Positions 41,701-55,100 of a DNA stretch of 64,000 nt are shown in pieces. Source of the stretch: Mesocentrotus franciscanus (taxonomy: Eukaryota > Echinodermata > Echinoidea > Camarodonta > Strongylocentrotidae); the NCBI GenBank assembly GCA_037976565.1, contig CP137679.1, positions 30,076,534 through 30,140,533 on the forward strand, given 5' to 3'. How positions within the stretch are numbered: position 1 is the first letter of the stretch; each line of letters starts with the position of its first letter. The translations under genes were made by a program, and so were the position numbers. The notes under the pieces are model-generated. The model worked only from the letters and a program-made list of their open reading frames with translations, searched no databases and was not told where the DNA came from.

Positions 41701-44700
41701 CTGCTATTTGCGTGCAAAAGGAGCACCTAAATAAACGTACTCTTCTATGAAAGGGGATCAAATTTTAAACAATTTACAGGGTTCTCGACCTTAGTATTTC
41801 CTCATTTTGCAAGCGGGTGTCAAGTGAAGGTACAGTTCTTAGGAGTGTCCCTGGTTTGTAACGGTAGACAGATGTACAAAATGATACAAATGTACACATA
41901 CCCATACCAACACACACACACACGCACACACACACACACGCACAGACACACTCGCACATATCTCTACTGATAGGGGGCTTTACCTGATGCTCTGTCTCCG
42001 CACACTGCACAGATGCTCTTGTTGATGGAGGTGCCGGGCATAGAGCCAGGGCTTATCGATGACTGCGCCGGCTGTGAGAAGGGATTGTGTAAGTGGCCCT
42101 GCACGTTGAGATGTAATATGTCCCTGGGAAACTACGGATTAACAACAAGACATGGCTGGCTATAATGTCTATTCTTACGATTTCACTACAGAAGAAATGT
42201 TCTGCGGTCTCATGCATGAAATTTTGAAATACACTGGTAGGAATACTCCCTAAGGAGTGGAGACTTGAAATCAAGGAACCAGGGGTAATGATGAAATTGT
42301 GAAGCGCTTCAAAATATTCATATAATGCCCTATATCAATGAAATTTATTATTCTTATTAATATTTTACTGATCAGGATTGTGTATGTAGGACAAATTTTG
42401 GAGTTGTGTTTAAATGCAACTTTCTATGCAAGAAGCCCCAGGTTAACTAATTTCTCTACTCTTGTCTCCTGTTTCTGTATTTTGATGCACTTTGTTTAAA
42501 TGTACATGTATATTCCATCTGCCACTATCTAAAAATATCATAAATGTACATGTATATTTTTTGTTCAATCATTATTATCAATAAAAGAGATTTGATGGGA
42601 ATATTGTATGTAAAATTGTGCCCTGATGCTAGAAAAAGTAGTCAAATTACCCACCATAAACAACAATATGGTAATTTCAGTCACTTTGGGGCCAAGAAAT
42701 GACCATTTGTATCAATTGATGGGTGAGTTTTAAAATTAAATTCAATATAAATATGTGCGCTGATATCAGAACAATCAATCTCATTGCATAAATTTACACA
42801 GTTCTGACCACTTTGGTCATTTCGATCGGTGGTTAGCGTTTTGCTGCGCTGCACTGGTTGAAAAATGTCAAAAAATTGGCCTGTTGCGGCTTGCCAGTGG
42901 GGATGCTGTTAATTGTGAATAGACCCTATCGAGTCATTGACAAAACCCTAAATTTTGCTATTTGATGCAGTTTCTGGCTTTGAAAGTGGCTGTCCTTAAC
43001 AATTCTTGATAATTGCTGGTTTTACAGTAATTGTTTCTAGGAGAAAATCTTCCACTTGGTAATTGGCTACGGGATAATTTGCTCTCCCTTAAGGTGTAAA
43101 GCCAGAGGCACAAGAAGCATTATTCCACTACTGCCAATAATGCCAACTGATTATTGAATTCAACAGAATTCATGCCTGAGTAAACAATGGAACAATAGGA
43201 CCCTACTGATAATAATGGCTGCAAAAGAAATTTTTCACATATAAAAAGTGTTGTATGAAGTGCTGTATGTGTAGATTGTTGACAGTTTTCAGCTTTTCTG
43301 TCAAAATTCGATTTTCGGGCAAGAAAAGAATCCAACTCTAGGTCATCACACCCTGCTTCAAGGGGTTGCATCTATGGCTTGAGATAGCACCTGGCCCTGG
43401 GCCTTGTTACACAAAATTTGTTATCAATAACAAGTTACATTAACTTTTATAAGCTACAGAAATAGCTGCATTTTGATTGGCTGTGAGCAAATTTGTTATA
43501 GAAATATGACACTTGTTATTGATAAAAATGTTGTATGAAACAGGGCCCTGTTCTGTGCTATTATATGCCTGATATTCCCCTAAATGTCCTTGCATGGCAC
43601 AGTTGAAATAATGCCTCATGTGCACCGGGTCTAACTTTCCAGGTGATGATTGTCCTAGGAATCTATCTCACCTGGACATTGATGTTGAGGGGGGAGTGCA
43701 TGCCCGTCATACTGGACACCTGTGATTGTGAGAGGGGTAAGGAGCCTGGCTGAGAGGTGATGATTGGTTTGATGTCTTCCATCGAACCCTGACTGCTCAG
43801 GGTCGGTGACTGCATGGGTGGAGAGTGCAGACCTGAAATGAACAGAGATTGCATGATACTGTTCAATCCAATTTGATTCATTTACCAACCGCAAGTGAGT
43901 ACAATTACATTTTTTTCAGGTAAGTGACATAAGTCCAAACAATTTAGTCCCATACATTGCCGACCATATCCAATATTATAGGTTATTTGGTTACTGCTTT
44001 ATTTGCAAGCCCTAATAGACTTGGATCCAGTGAAATGATACTTTAAATGTGGATTCATGTTTATAATACTATAATACTCATTAAAGTATTATTATTATTA
44101 TTATAATTATTTATTTGGCATTTAAGAAGAAAAAAGTACATACAACAGATCAAATAAATAACAAAACAATAGACTGATCATGATACAAAACAGTTGAAGA
44201 GATTTTGACAAAGTAGACGGGGCTGCCCGGGACAAGAAAAGATGAACTGAATTACCATGACCCTCAGGTCTTCTGTCCCACACCCTGTCAACTCTATCCA
44301 AATCTGTACATAAAATCAGAAGGAATAGACAGCAAAACATAAGTTTATAAAAAGAGATCAGATCACATATAAAAGAGATCAGATGGTCACAAAAATGGTG
44401 TGCTTTCAAATGCATCAGAAGCAAGGACTTTACAGCGACATGTATAACTATATCCAAAGGTTTAAATAACTTGAGGATTCTGCTACTAGTCTGGAAGATC
44501 CATGATAAAATCAATGGACCCCTAATCACCTTCTCTGACAAATTTATCACAGAAAGCTATTAAAAGTTAAGTGTTTTTCATACAGGAATTTCTAATCATC
44601 TTCTACACAATAAAATCCTGTTAGAGAATATATATGCCATTGTAAGCTAGGAATACTAAAAGTCGGTTAGGTAAATGCACTAAATAGTTTTGCTTATTAA

Positions 44701-47700
44701 CAATGAATAAAAGTGTTAACATCAGACTCTTGAGGCAGCTGCTCATGTTTGACAATTGGTTGCCAATTTAGTAGCATGGAGGAGGTTCAATAAGAGACAG
44801 TGATTGTGACTTACGGTAATCTGTGATTCCTGAGTGTAGACCAGGTGAGGAGAGTGTGGGGGAGCCGAGACCCTGATTAACCATGGAGGGAGATCCCATG
44901 GTACTGGTTGGTAACTGCATACCGAGGGGCATGGACTTCATAGCGTCTATAAGGAAGAGAAGAGTGGGGAATAAAAAATTGAATATTTTGTTACATTAGA
45001 AGCAATTGACTCATACAATGACTTGACATTTGCTCCAGATAATGTGCTTCAGGCTTTCTTTGATAAAAACACAACAACAAGAAGATACGGTTAGGGTTAG
45101 ATTTGGAACCAGGTTTTTATGTTAGGGTTAGGTATGCAAATGAAAACTCTAAGACCAGAGAATTTGCATGCAAGGAACTTGCAAATTCACATGTGGTACA
45201 GATTCCTAACAGTTTTAAGAAAGGAAATAATTTCATCACAAACTGCATTTTTTTTCAATTTGCTACTACATGTACATGTGACTATGCTTACGACATTGCA
45301 CTTTGAATAATTTAGAATACCAGCAAATCCCATGAATAAATAATTATCATCAAATCTTCAAGGAAGCCATAAAAAAAAACTAAAGGGTGCTTCGACCTTC
45401 CTGTAGCATACAGCTAGTACAGCGGCAAGTATGCCAAGTATTACGACATAATAATAATAATAATAATAATAGTGAACATATATATTGGATCTAAAGATGA
45501 GGATGATCGAGAGAAAAAGAAGTGGAGGGAGGGAGTGTCATTTAAGTCAGCAAACCCCTTGTAAGATGGAAATTGCTGACTTTACTATAAAATGATGATA
45601 GTGATGATGATGATTAAATAAAACTTGTCTCCTGGAAATCAGACTTCATATTGCCGAACTGCTTTACAAAAAGCGAGGCTACATGTAATGATTCATTCGT
45701 TTATTCATGAGACAAATAGAAACCGGAGCTGAATGTACATTCTACCATTTTCCAGCGCCCTGAAAATCAATCTGGTTACCTAGCAACAGAGACAAGTTCA
45801 AGCAAGTGTATAAAAGCCATGTTACGTGTTATTTGATTCAGGTAAGATCAGTTGCTGATGAAGCATTTTCAATTTTCCATGGATAATGCAGTACACAAAA
45901 AACCCTCATTCAAATCATTTTCAACCTTATTTCTCAATTCCCAGTAATCAGCAATTCAGCATGACGGACATGTTCTGTACTACACTGTACATACATGTAT
46001 AGTGGGTATACTTGTCCATAACTAAATGTAGTATGTACATGTATACCTGAGCAGAATCTTTTCCTTTCACTAATAAATCACAGGAGTTGGTCTAACCATG
46101 GTCTAACCATGGTCTAACCAAGCACTAGGGCCATCTCGCTCGGGGTTTCTTGAAAGAAAGTGCCATCTACATGTACACACTGTACAACTAAATAGCCATA
46201 AAAGTTCACATTTTTAAGAATTTCCCTACTGAAAATTTTCAACCAACATTAACTTTTTATAGTTTTAGTTTTACATATTCGCATCAAAGAATCATGAATA
46301 TGGATGGTCAAACAGACGTACTTATGCAAAAAATGATGCAGGAATTTGTGATCGATTCAGCTCTTTTGAATAGATTTTAATTTTGTGGACTCAGAGCTGT
46401 TGTCAAGAGCTTCTTGAAGCTTTCTAGGGCTAAATCACTCTCCAATCAATTTTTTGTTTGTTCACTGCTCTTGCTGAAACAAGGGAAAATAATTCTCAGA
46501 GTAAATCAGGATGAATTTATCTGGTTCAACATGCAACATTTGGATCAATTGTCAAAGAATGTACCCATAGGAGACCTTGTTTGGTGCGAGCGTAAACCAT
46601 TGGAGACTAGACAGCTGGTTAACCTTTATGACTTCTGCTCTATAGGAACATATCTAGGAGAATATATTGAACAACACCATCGTAGTCTGTCTAAGGCTGC
46701 GTTTAGAAGATTCTGCACACTTTGAATATATTATTTCAAGAGTCAACTTACAAAATATTGAGCATTTAGACTTGGTAAGTTGGGCTTCGGTGTTTTGGAG
46801 CTGAATTCAGCTCTGTCGTCTCACGGCTAAAGCACATTTTTTTCTAAAAGGCAGCAGGACAATTCTTTTCAATATGTTCATTTAATTTTTTTCATTATTA
46901 CTAATGACACAAAATAATTGTAAAAAAATGTGGCAACCGATTCCTACTTTACGAGTTGAACAAATAAATTACATGGGGTTATTCTCATATGATTTTATAA
47001 ATCTGCATGCATCCAAGATATGGACAATTACTGAGGACATACATTACACTGCCGCATGGATGCCTGATTGTACATTTACATGGATGTACTTATACTTTAC
47101 ATGTACATTACAAGCACAAGCCTACCTGTACCCTAATGAAATATTACTATTCAAGAGGGGGGAGTCTTAAAATATGGGGTTATTGTTATTTATAAATATA
47201 CATGTATAGACTGTATGAGGACATACATACATGTATATCGTGGACATTGCAGTGAGGCATATATGTAGATGCCTACGCATACATTTATGAGGGATGTACA
47301 CTACAAGCGTAAGCTTATCACCACCCTAATGTAATATTCCTATTCATGCTCATTCTGTATGCTAACCATGCTTATGTTATTATGCCTGTATCGCCCGCCA
47401 TCGATGTACATCCATGCATGGTACGCTTGAGCAAGTCCAACCCAAAAGAGTGACGACTGTGCATATGGTTGTATAATAATGTACTGTCCTAAACATAGGG
47501 GAAATGTATGCAGAGATAATTCATACATGTGGCTGATATATCTGTATTGACACCTCTACAAATGGAAGTCTTATTGATTTTTCTCCAACTCGCCCAGTGT
47601 CCAAACTGTCAGTTTGCAGCCAAAACTGAACTGTAGTAAGATTTTGGTTCAACTGGGTTTTTTTTTATATTATAAAAAGATACTTGTACTTTCTCCAAAA

Positions 47701-48978
47701 TTGGGATAAAAATGTATACTAATTATATACCACTATGGTTCAACTTTTTTTTCTTCTTCTGGATTATGAAATGTTAAAGATAAATGTATTTTCTCCAGAA
47801 ACTGGGATAAAAATGCATAGTACTGAATACTACTAATTAATATGTACATGTATGCACTTGTATTTCCTCAAGTGCTTGGTGACATTCATAGAAATTGAAA
47901 AGTTTAAATGATTCATGTTTCATAATCAACAAAGTGCATGATGTACATGTACATGCATGTATGTACTAAAAAATTGTTTTACTTTCAATAAAAATACAAT
48001 TAATCATAAATTTATTTTAAGAAACTAAATAGGTACTAAAAGATTACATGTAGACATTGAGAAGTTTAAAGCGATCAAATTCCATCACGAAGAAAGCACA
48101 TAATAAAAAATATACTGTAAAGTAAGCCTACATGTACATACCAAGCTATTTAATGTGCATGTGTACATGTACATGTAAGCCCCCTTTACAATCTGATTTA
48201 ATGTCATACAATTGTAATTTGTTGACCATTGTTTATTATTTCAGATTCACGAGTTTCCCTCAATTGCACGACTGACTTACCTTCTGAAGCAAATTATAGT
48301 TTTTAAAGTATAGATTTATATACCAAAATTTAAAATATGCATATTATTTTGGGGGATGATTAAAGGTGAGTTTTCCAGTGTTTGGGGATGCCAACTTCAT
48401 GCAGCAGAAATGTCAAAACACTTTGTAAACATACAATGTACTAACTTCACATATACATGTAGTTGTAATGTACATGTACATATAGACTATTAGACCTGTA
48501 TGGCAAGGGAACATGTACAGTATGTAAATATCAAATACATACTAATAACATATGTGTCGAGCATTAAACTGATTGACATTTCATTAGACCATCAGCCGCT
48601 TTACAGGGTTCAAAGAACTGTGAGCCACAGCTGGACTAAAAATAGCAGGAAAGGAAAGGTCATATGGAGAGTAGCAGAGTATGCAGCCAAGTTCTCTATA
48701 ATACTTGTAGGCCTACATGTACATGTACATGTATGTACATGTACATATAATGTATATGCCCTACATTTGTGTAGTAGACTACAGTGAATGTGGTCAACTG
48801 CACTCCCTGTCCAAACTGACAGGTTACATGTTCAAGGCATTATATTAGCACATTTTGTACTATTCATCTCACATGTTGGATAGCCCTACATTTTAAACTT
48901 GCATGAATTCAAATATCAAAATTGCATTATCTTATTTATTTTACATTTTTACAGATGAAGAGAAAGATCCAGTCAAAT

Positions 48979-49045
<67 letters not shown>

Positions 49046-49140
49046 AACAGAAAGAGGGAGCGAGAGAGAAAGAAAAAAAACACCTAGAAAAAAAGGCAGA
49101 AAGAGGTAGAAAAAGAGACCCAGGGCTGATGAGAAAGAGT

Positions 49141-49174
<34 letters not shown>

Positions 49175-52100
49175 CACAGATATGATACACACAAGCAAAA
49201 GGAAGAGAAGACAAAGAAATTATATTCTAACCACATGAAATTAATAATCTCGTTCAGATCTACTAAAAATGCCAGACAGAAGCCCAAGTCCACATTGTAC
49301 ATAATTAATTGCAATGCTCCTCTTTTTCCGCTTCCGCCCGGATCAAATTTATGTCAGCCTCTCTTTGAAAAACATTCGATGGGAACGAGATGCGAGATGC
49401 TATTTCCGCAGATGCGTTCCCATTTCCAAGATGGAGATCGCATGTCATCATTATGCATATATCTCTTTCTAGGACACATTGGGCCATTCTAGTTGGCATG
49501 ATACAGTCGGATGTACACTCGTCTCTATTAGGCTCCTGTTTTCTCACTACTTTTGATCATTTCTACATGCAGTTAGTATCTATCATGTGCCTTCAAATTA
49601 TTAGTAGCAGATGATTTTGTCATATTTCCTCCCATATCCTATCCAGAAATAAATCTATTGGTCATTTTCAGTTTTTTCACAATTATGTATCACACTACTT
49701 TCTCTCTCTCTCTCTCTCTCTCTCTCTGTCACTGTCTTTCAATTGACATACAAGTATACAGTTAAAGATACTATGTCCCTTTTGCAGCCAACATCAAATT
49801 CTGTAGAACTTTGCAGGAATTATGAATATGTACAATGTAATTTATGTCCTGTGAAATTTAAACTTTAGCAGTGTCCTAATATTCAAATTATGCAAGGAAA
49901 CCTGTTTACTTGCTAGACTTTACTGTCAGACACTATTGAGTGACTGACTGGCTTTTTTCATCTTTGGTAATAACATACTGTACATAAAATGAGCTGTAAC
50001 AGGTACATGAGCATTTGTCTACATCAATAACACACTTCTTGTAATGGCCAAAATTAAACTGATTGAATCTTTGCGCAGCATAAAACGTACGACCATTCGG
50101 TACAAGGGTCTGAATAATTTAGTTGTTAACTGTACATGTACAGTAGGCATTTCTTTAAAGTGACTGCTGATTTCTATTTCTGAAAAACTTTTTAGCTGAT
50201 CTACTGCACAACAAAATGCAGATGTACAGTACACTTTATTGTTTATTTGTGTTTTTTTTTTCTTCCTATTTACACTTTACCATGCAATGTATAGATGTAG
50301 ATTTAAAATGTAGTCCTAAAATGTACAGTAAATGGCCTCTATGCCAAAAAGCATCTTTCTACAGTATGTCCCTCTCCAACTCAGAGCTTTGCTCTGCCAA
50401 AGAACTTTCTAGCTGTCAGTACATCGTTTGACACATAGAAACACGGGCGTCATTGCACGCATATCGTTGTGACACAATTGCAAGTCTAATTTTAGTTTAT
50501 TTTGTTTTAGTTGTTTTAATTTTAACTCTTATGTGTAGCTGTAGATTCGAAAGGTAAATGGCCTATAAGTATCTTTCTCGCTCGCTCCAAAACTCCAAAG
50601 TTTACTCTGCTGTTCCCCGTTTTGGTTTCCTGTGACAGATAACAATTGCCAAATGGGTATGGAAAAGTTATCAGCAGGAGGAAATGCGGAAATTTCTCGG
50701 AAGCAGGTGAACAGAAGTAGAAAGCCTTTGGTCATCCTGAGTCCAAGGCCGCCTACTCCAGAACGGGAAGAGGGCGAGGAAACAGTTCCATCAAGACAAA
50801 CATTCATCGGAGCAGGAGCTGACAGTTCCAGTGTGTAGAAAACTTACACGCAGGACCAACGTCTGCTTGCACAGAGCACTGAAGACATCATCAACCAGTG
50901 AAAAAATACTGATGTTAGATGTTTGATTTTGCTTGGTATAGAATACCCAAATGAGCTAGATTAATGCTAAGATGTCCTAAAAAGTGGGCTATCAGACACA
51001 AAGGAAAACAAAATTTGCCATGAAAGTAAACATTCATCAGAGCAAGAGATGACAGTTCAAGCATGTACATGTACAACTGTAGGAGACACTTATTCACACA
51101 CAGGAGCAATGTCTGCTTCCAAAGTCATATCACACCAAAGACATCAAACAGTAACATCACAATGTATTCATGCAAAGAGTGATTTAGCCCTAGTGAACTC
51201 AAAATGAGCTCTGCAATTCTAGAAAATGGGCTATTCAGGAAAAAAATATAAAGATATAAAATAGATAACAATATGAAATTTCTGTGTACCACAACAGAAG
51301 ACGCAAGGCATGAACATACCTAAAAAGTTCATGCCCTCCTGAGTACTTCTAAGCAAATACATGCATGTTCAACAAAAATGAATATTGAGCCAAAGGAACT
51401 TCTTCTTCAAAGCCCAGTGAGAAATCATGTGCATTATCTTTGTCAAAAACATGCAAACCTACATGTTAGCCAACATAACAATGAACATAACATTCGATAC
51501 TTCAATTTCATTTGCGTTCTGAATTCTTATTTTTCTTCTTCTTGATCTTCTTCTCTCAAATCCTATTGGATTTGCAAGCAGTGCTTGTGAAGCTGTGAGC
51601 CCTATCTACATGTAGGTCCCTTCTTCTATCCCTGATTCCTTTCAAACTTTAAAGGCATAGTCTCTAGCAATCCCATCAAGTTCAATGAACTCTCTGTTTT
51701 CCAAAATCCCTCATGCATGAGCCTACAGGCATCATTTTGTCCATTTTCATGCCTTTCTTTCTGCCTTCCTATCTCCACTTTGCTAGATGCTATAGACTTT
51801 AACAAATAGCTCTAGATAGTCGAGGAGATGCTCTTTCATCTGCGACAAGTATAAGGTGTCAATGCATGCATATCGTTCTAATACGATTGCAGTTCTAGTT
51901 TCGACCCTCATAATTTTGCTACAGGGTAATGTCTCGCAAAACCATTGTAAGCTCGCCGACAACTCATTGTAACACATGTAATATTTTTAACACGTTTCAA
52001 TGGGATGTCGGTGAACTTGAACTTATGACAATTTCATGAAACAAGGCATTGTGTGTAGACTTCAAGCCATCAATGCTGCAATTACTCAAGACTTGACTGA

Positions 52101-55100
52101 TAAGTCAAAGTAGGCCAGCATGTAATAGCTTAACAGAGTCAGCCACTAATAATTTACAAAGGCCCCACCAACATTTGGGGTGACAAACTGCAACTGGTTC
52201 ATGTTGCCCTACTTATTTTAATCCTGAAAAACATTCAACATTCATGCGATGCAGCACCTTATTTTATCAGCATACATGTACATGTATGAACTGTACATGT
52301 ACATGTAAATCTACAGGTGTGTAAAGACGTCTTCATCAACCTCACTGCTCCAATACTCAGCAGTCAACTGAAAAGGAGGATAATAGAGCATGGCAAACGA
52401 ACACTGCCTAGGCATCCTCAATTTTATATCAGGAGAAAGCATGCAAGTGAATGGAGGGTACAAATCCTGACCTCTCTTTCAGGGGTCAACTTACAGCCAG
52501 GGGCAAAGAGCAAAGAGCAAATCGCTGCTCATGTTGTCCTGGTCTCGATGGTTGGACTTGGCGGAGAGTAGTTGTACTACGGTTCTACCTAGTTTGCAGG
52601 CACATACTCTTGTCAGTCGTTGTGTGTAATAGTGTCTGCAATATGAGACTACAATATCCTCTGTACTTTAGCCACTCCTGAGATCCAGAAACAGATCTAG
52701 GCTCTGCTCAAGGCTTTGGGAATTGTGGTAAAGTATCAAATTAGTGTCTTTGCTTGCAGACTAGTTGGAGGAGAGTAGTTGTACTATGCTCTAGTGCTAC
52801 CACAAACAGGGGCTTCTGTACTTCTACGGGCATGCATGCATGCACATATATTGTTGAACTGTCAATGGGCATGTTTCGAGTATGAAGTTCGTGTCTGGGA
52901 ACCGTTAACTTGGTCAAAAGGAGAACTCTGCTTTTGCTGATGGAAATGATTTGGAAGGGTAAATTCCTCTAAATCAAAAGCATGAAGTGTGCATGTGCAA
53001 GCCAACAAGTACATGCACAATGTAGGCCTACATGTACATTGTAGGTGTACTGTTTGTACATGTAGGCAAATGTAGACTAGTCTTCCTCAAGCGTTCTCTC
53101 TTTTATCCCACATGCAGACTACCCCGCCTGCAAATATAAGTCATTAAAACCTGAATAAGTTATAAAACTTGAATTTATCTAACTGTAGACTAAGGACCAT
53201 CTAGTTTCACTATGGCACTGGAAAAGGTTCCATTCTGTATTAAATTTCAAAGTAAAATTGACTACATGGGCCAACTGTTTACCAGGTTGTCACACATTTT
53301 GTATGCTTACCTGTAAATTAAGATGTATATTTGTAAGCCTACACTGACATCTTCTCACCCCAGCATAAAAAAAAAATAGACAAGGGCACTATAGCTTTCA
53401 TTAGGGACTTTTAGATTTGCACGTCGACGTAGTGGACTGCCACGTGTGCCATTCTTTCAAGGCACTGGCCCGTGCCCGGCAGTGCCTTAAAAGGACGTCA
53501 CATTACCTTAAAAGGATGTCACCGTGGCAGTCCACGTTCTCGTCGTGTAAAATCTAAAAGTCCCTATTAAGGAACATTGTCTACCCTTCAACTACTGAAT
53601 TCTCTTATTCCAATAGGCCTATTTATACAGGGAAGGGAACATCCATTTTCATAGGCGACAGATGAACTTTTTAAAATCAAACTCTCAAACTCAACTACAA
53701 GTCTACAACACAGCTTACGCCATTTCTTTTTCAAGGTGTAAACTCGAACCTACATGAACTTACATGAACCTTGTACTTACAGCTGTAGGCGTAGTGGCGT
53801 ACATTGCACATGTATAATGTGTACATGTATGTACATGTATGTATATTTGGGAAGCAATATACATGTTGGCATATTATAAATGGGAGTGAGCAAAGCAGTA
53901 TGAAAAATACTTTTCTGTTCGTAGGAGCTCTTTCAACATTTCACGAGTTGGTGTTATAAAGTGCCATTTTCTCATGTAGCAAAATTTATGTACATGTATG
54001 TATGTTATTGTTTTTTTATCAGAGATCTTTTGAGAGCTAAACAGCTCACCGCTCCAGTCTATTTTTGTTCACTTGGCCTAATACAGGGGACATTAATTTC
54101 TATAGGCAGCAGATGAACTTTTAAAAATCAAACTCTCAAACTCAACTTTATGTGTCCCCTCTACAACACAGCTTATGCCATTTTTTCCTTCAAAACAGGT
54201 GAAACTTGTACATTGAACATGTACAATTAACAACTAAATTATTCATATATCCTTACCAAGTTTTTGTAACTTTTTAAGTATGTGACAAATTGATTTTTCC
54301 CAATTTATATTTCTTGAGAATGTGACACCTTGCATTCTTGAAATGAAAAAAAACAAAAAAACAATCAGTTTACAAGGGATATGTATAATTACAGGGCAAT
54401 CCAACCCTTGTAAAAAGTTCTAGAGTACCGGCAACCCTTGTAAAAAGTTGATTTGTATGAAAGCAGAAAAATAACAGAAACATAATGGCAAAAGTTTGAA
54501 ATGAATCGGACCAATATTAACTAGTAAGGAAGTTATGAATGTTTGAAACATGAGATCACCAAGTCTATGCGAATCTTAAATTGGTAGTTTGGTCAGTGAA
54601 TTGTGACGTAGGACGTGGATAACTCTCCCATTTACCGTGTACAAAAATATCATTATTTTTTTTTTTTTTTTTGTAAGTTCCTTCTCCCTTGTCGCACTAC
54701 TCAATATATATTATAGATAGCATATTATTACAGGTCCTCTAAAAAGAATAGACCCTCCTGAGCCATGATTTTTTGAAAAATTTAAATTTGAGTCATTTTA
54801 TATGTTAGAACAGATGGGAAAGTACCAGTGGTCCGGCACTACATGACATTGACATTACCTCTTCAGCCAATTTGAAGTGCCCATACGTAGAGTATAGCGA
54901 TTACAACTTTCAAAAATTCATAACTTTCTTATATTTAAGCACATTTAATTGAAACTTTCATCAGTTTGCTTCTCTGATTTTTCTGCTTTCTTTTAGAGTA
55001 CCGGTAGTTGTCTATTTGGGTTTGATTTCCCTTTAAAGGCATCGTTTAACAATGTTAAATCTGAGATGCATGGCCCTACGTGTTATCAGTGTCTGTGATA

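Larger units (their letters stand above)
14067..41983 (-). other. RXR intron 4, 27.9 kb, repeat-rich
   Basis: Separates the two halves of the first zinc-finger module. I saw no host exon with convincing coding signature on either strand. Between the listed elements the sequence is AT-rich and unremarkable (14100-15100, 19600-20400, 20900-22100, 23800-25850, 31170-31830, 32800-35100, 39400-39780). Weak stretches of GC-richer unique sequence occur at 20480-20700 and 39770-40330. Confidence 0.9.
42099..43671 (-). other. RXR intron 3
   Basis: 1573 bp (or from 42072 if the inner acceptor is used), donor GTGAGA. Contains a 5'-truncated SINE copy (42228-42365) and a MITE (43399-43547). Confidence 0.88.

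Noticed and set aside
48903..49314. Arg/Glu-rich plus-strand and Ser/Leu-rich minus-strand frames
   Set aside because: Low-complexity (GA)n artefacts.
52468..52490. Everted pair TGACCT...GGGTCA
   Set aside because: Spacing is nine, not a usual everted-repeat spacing for RXR heterodimers.
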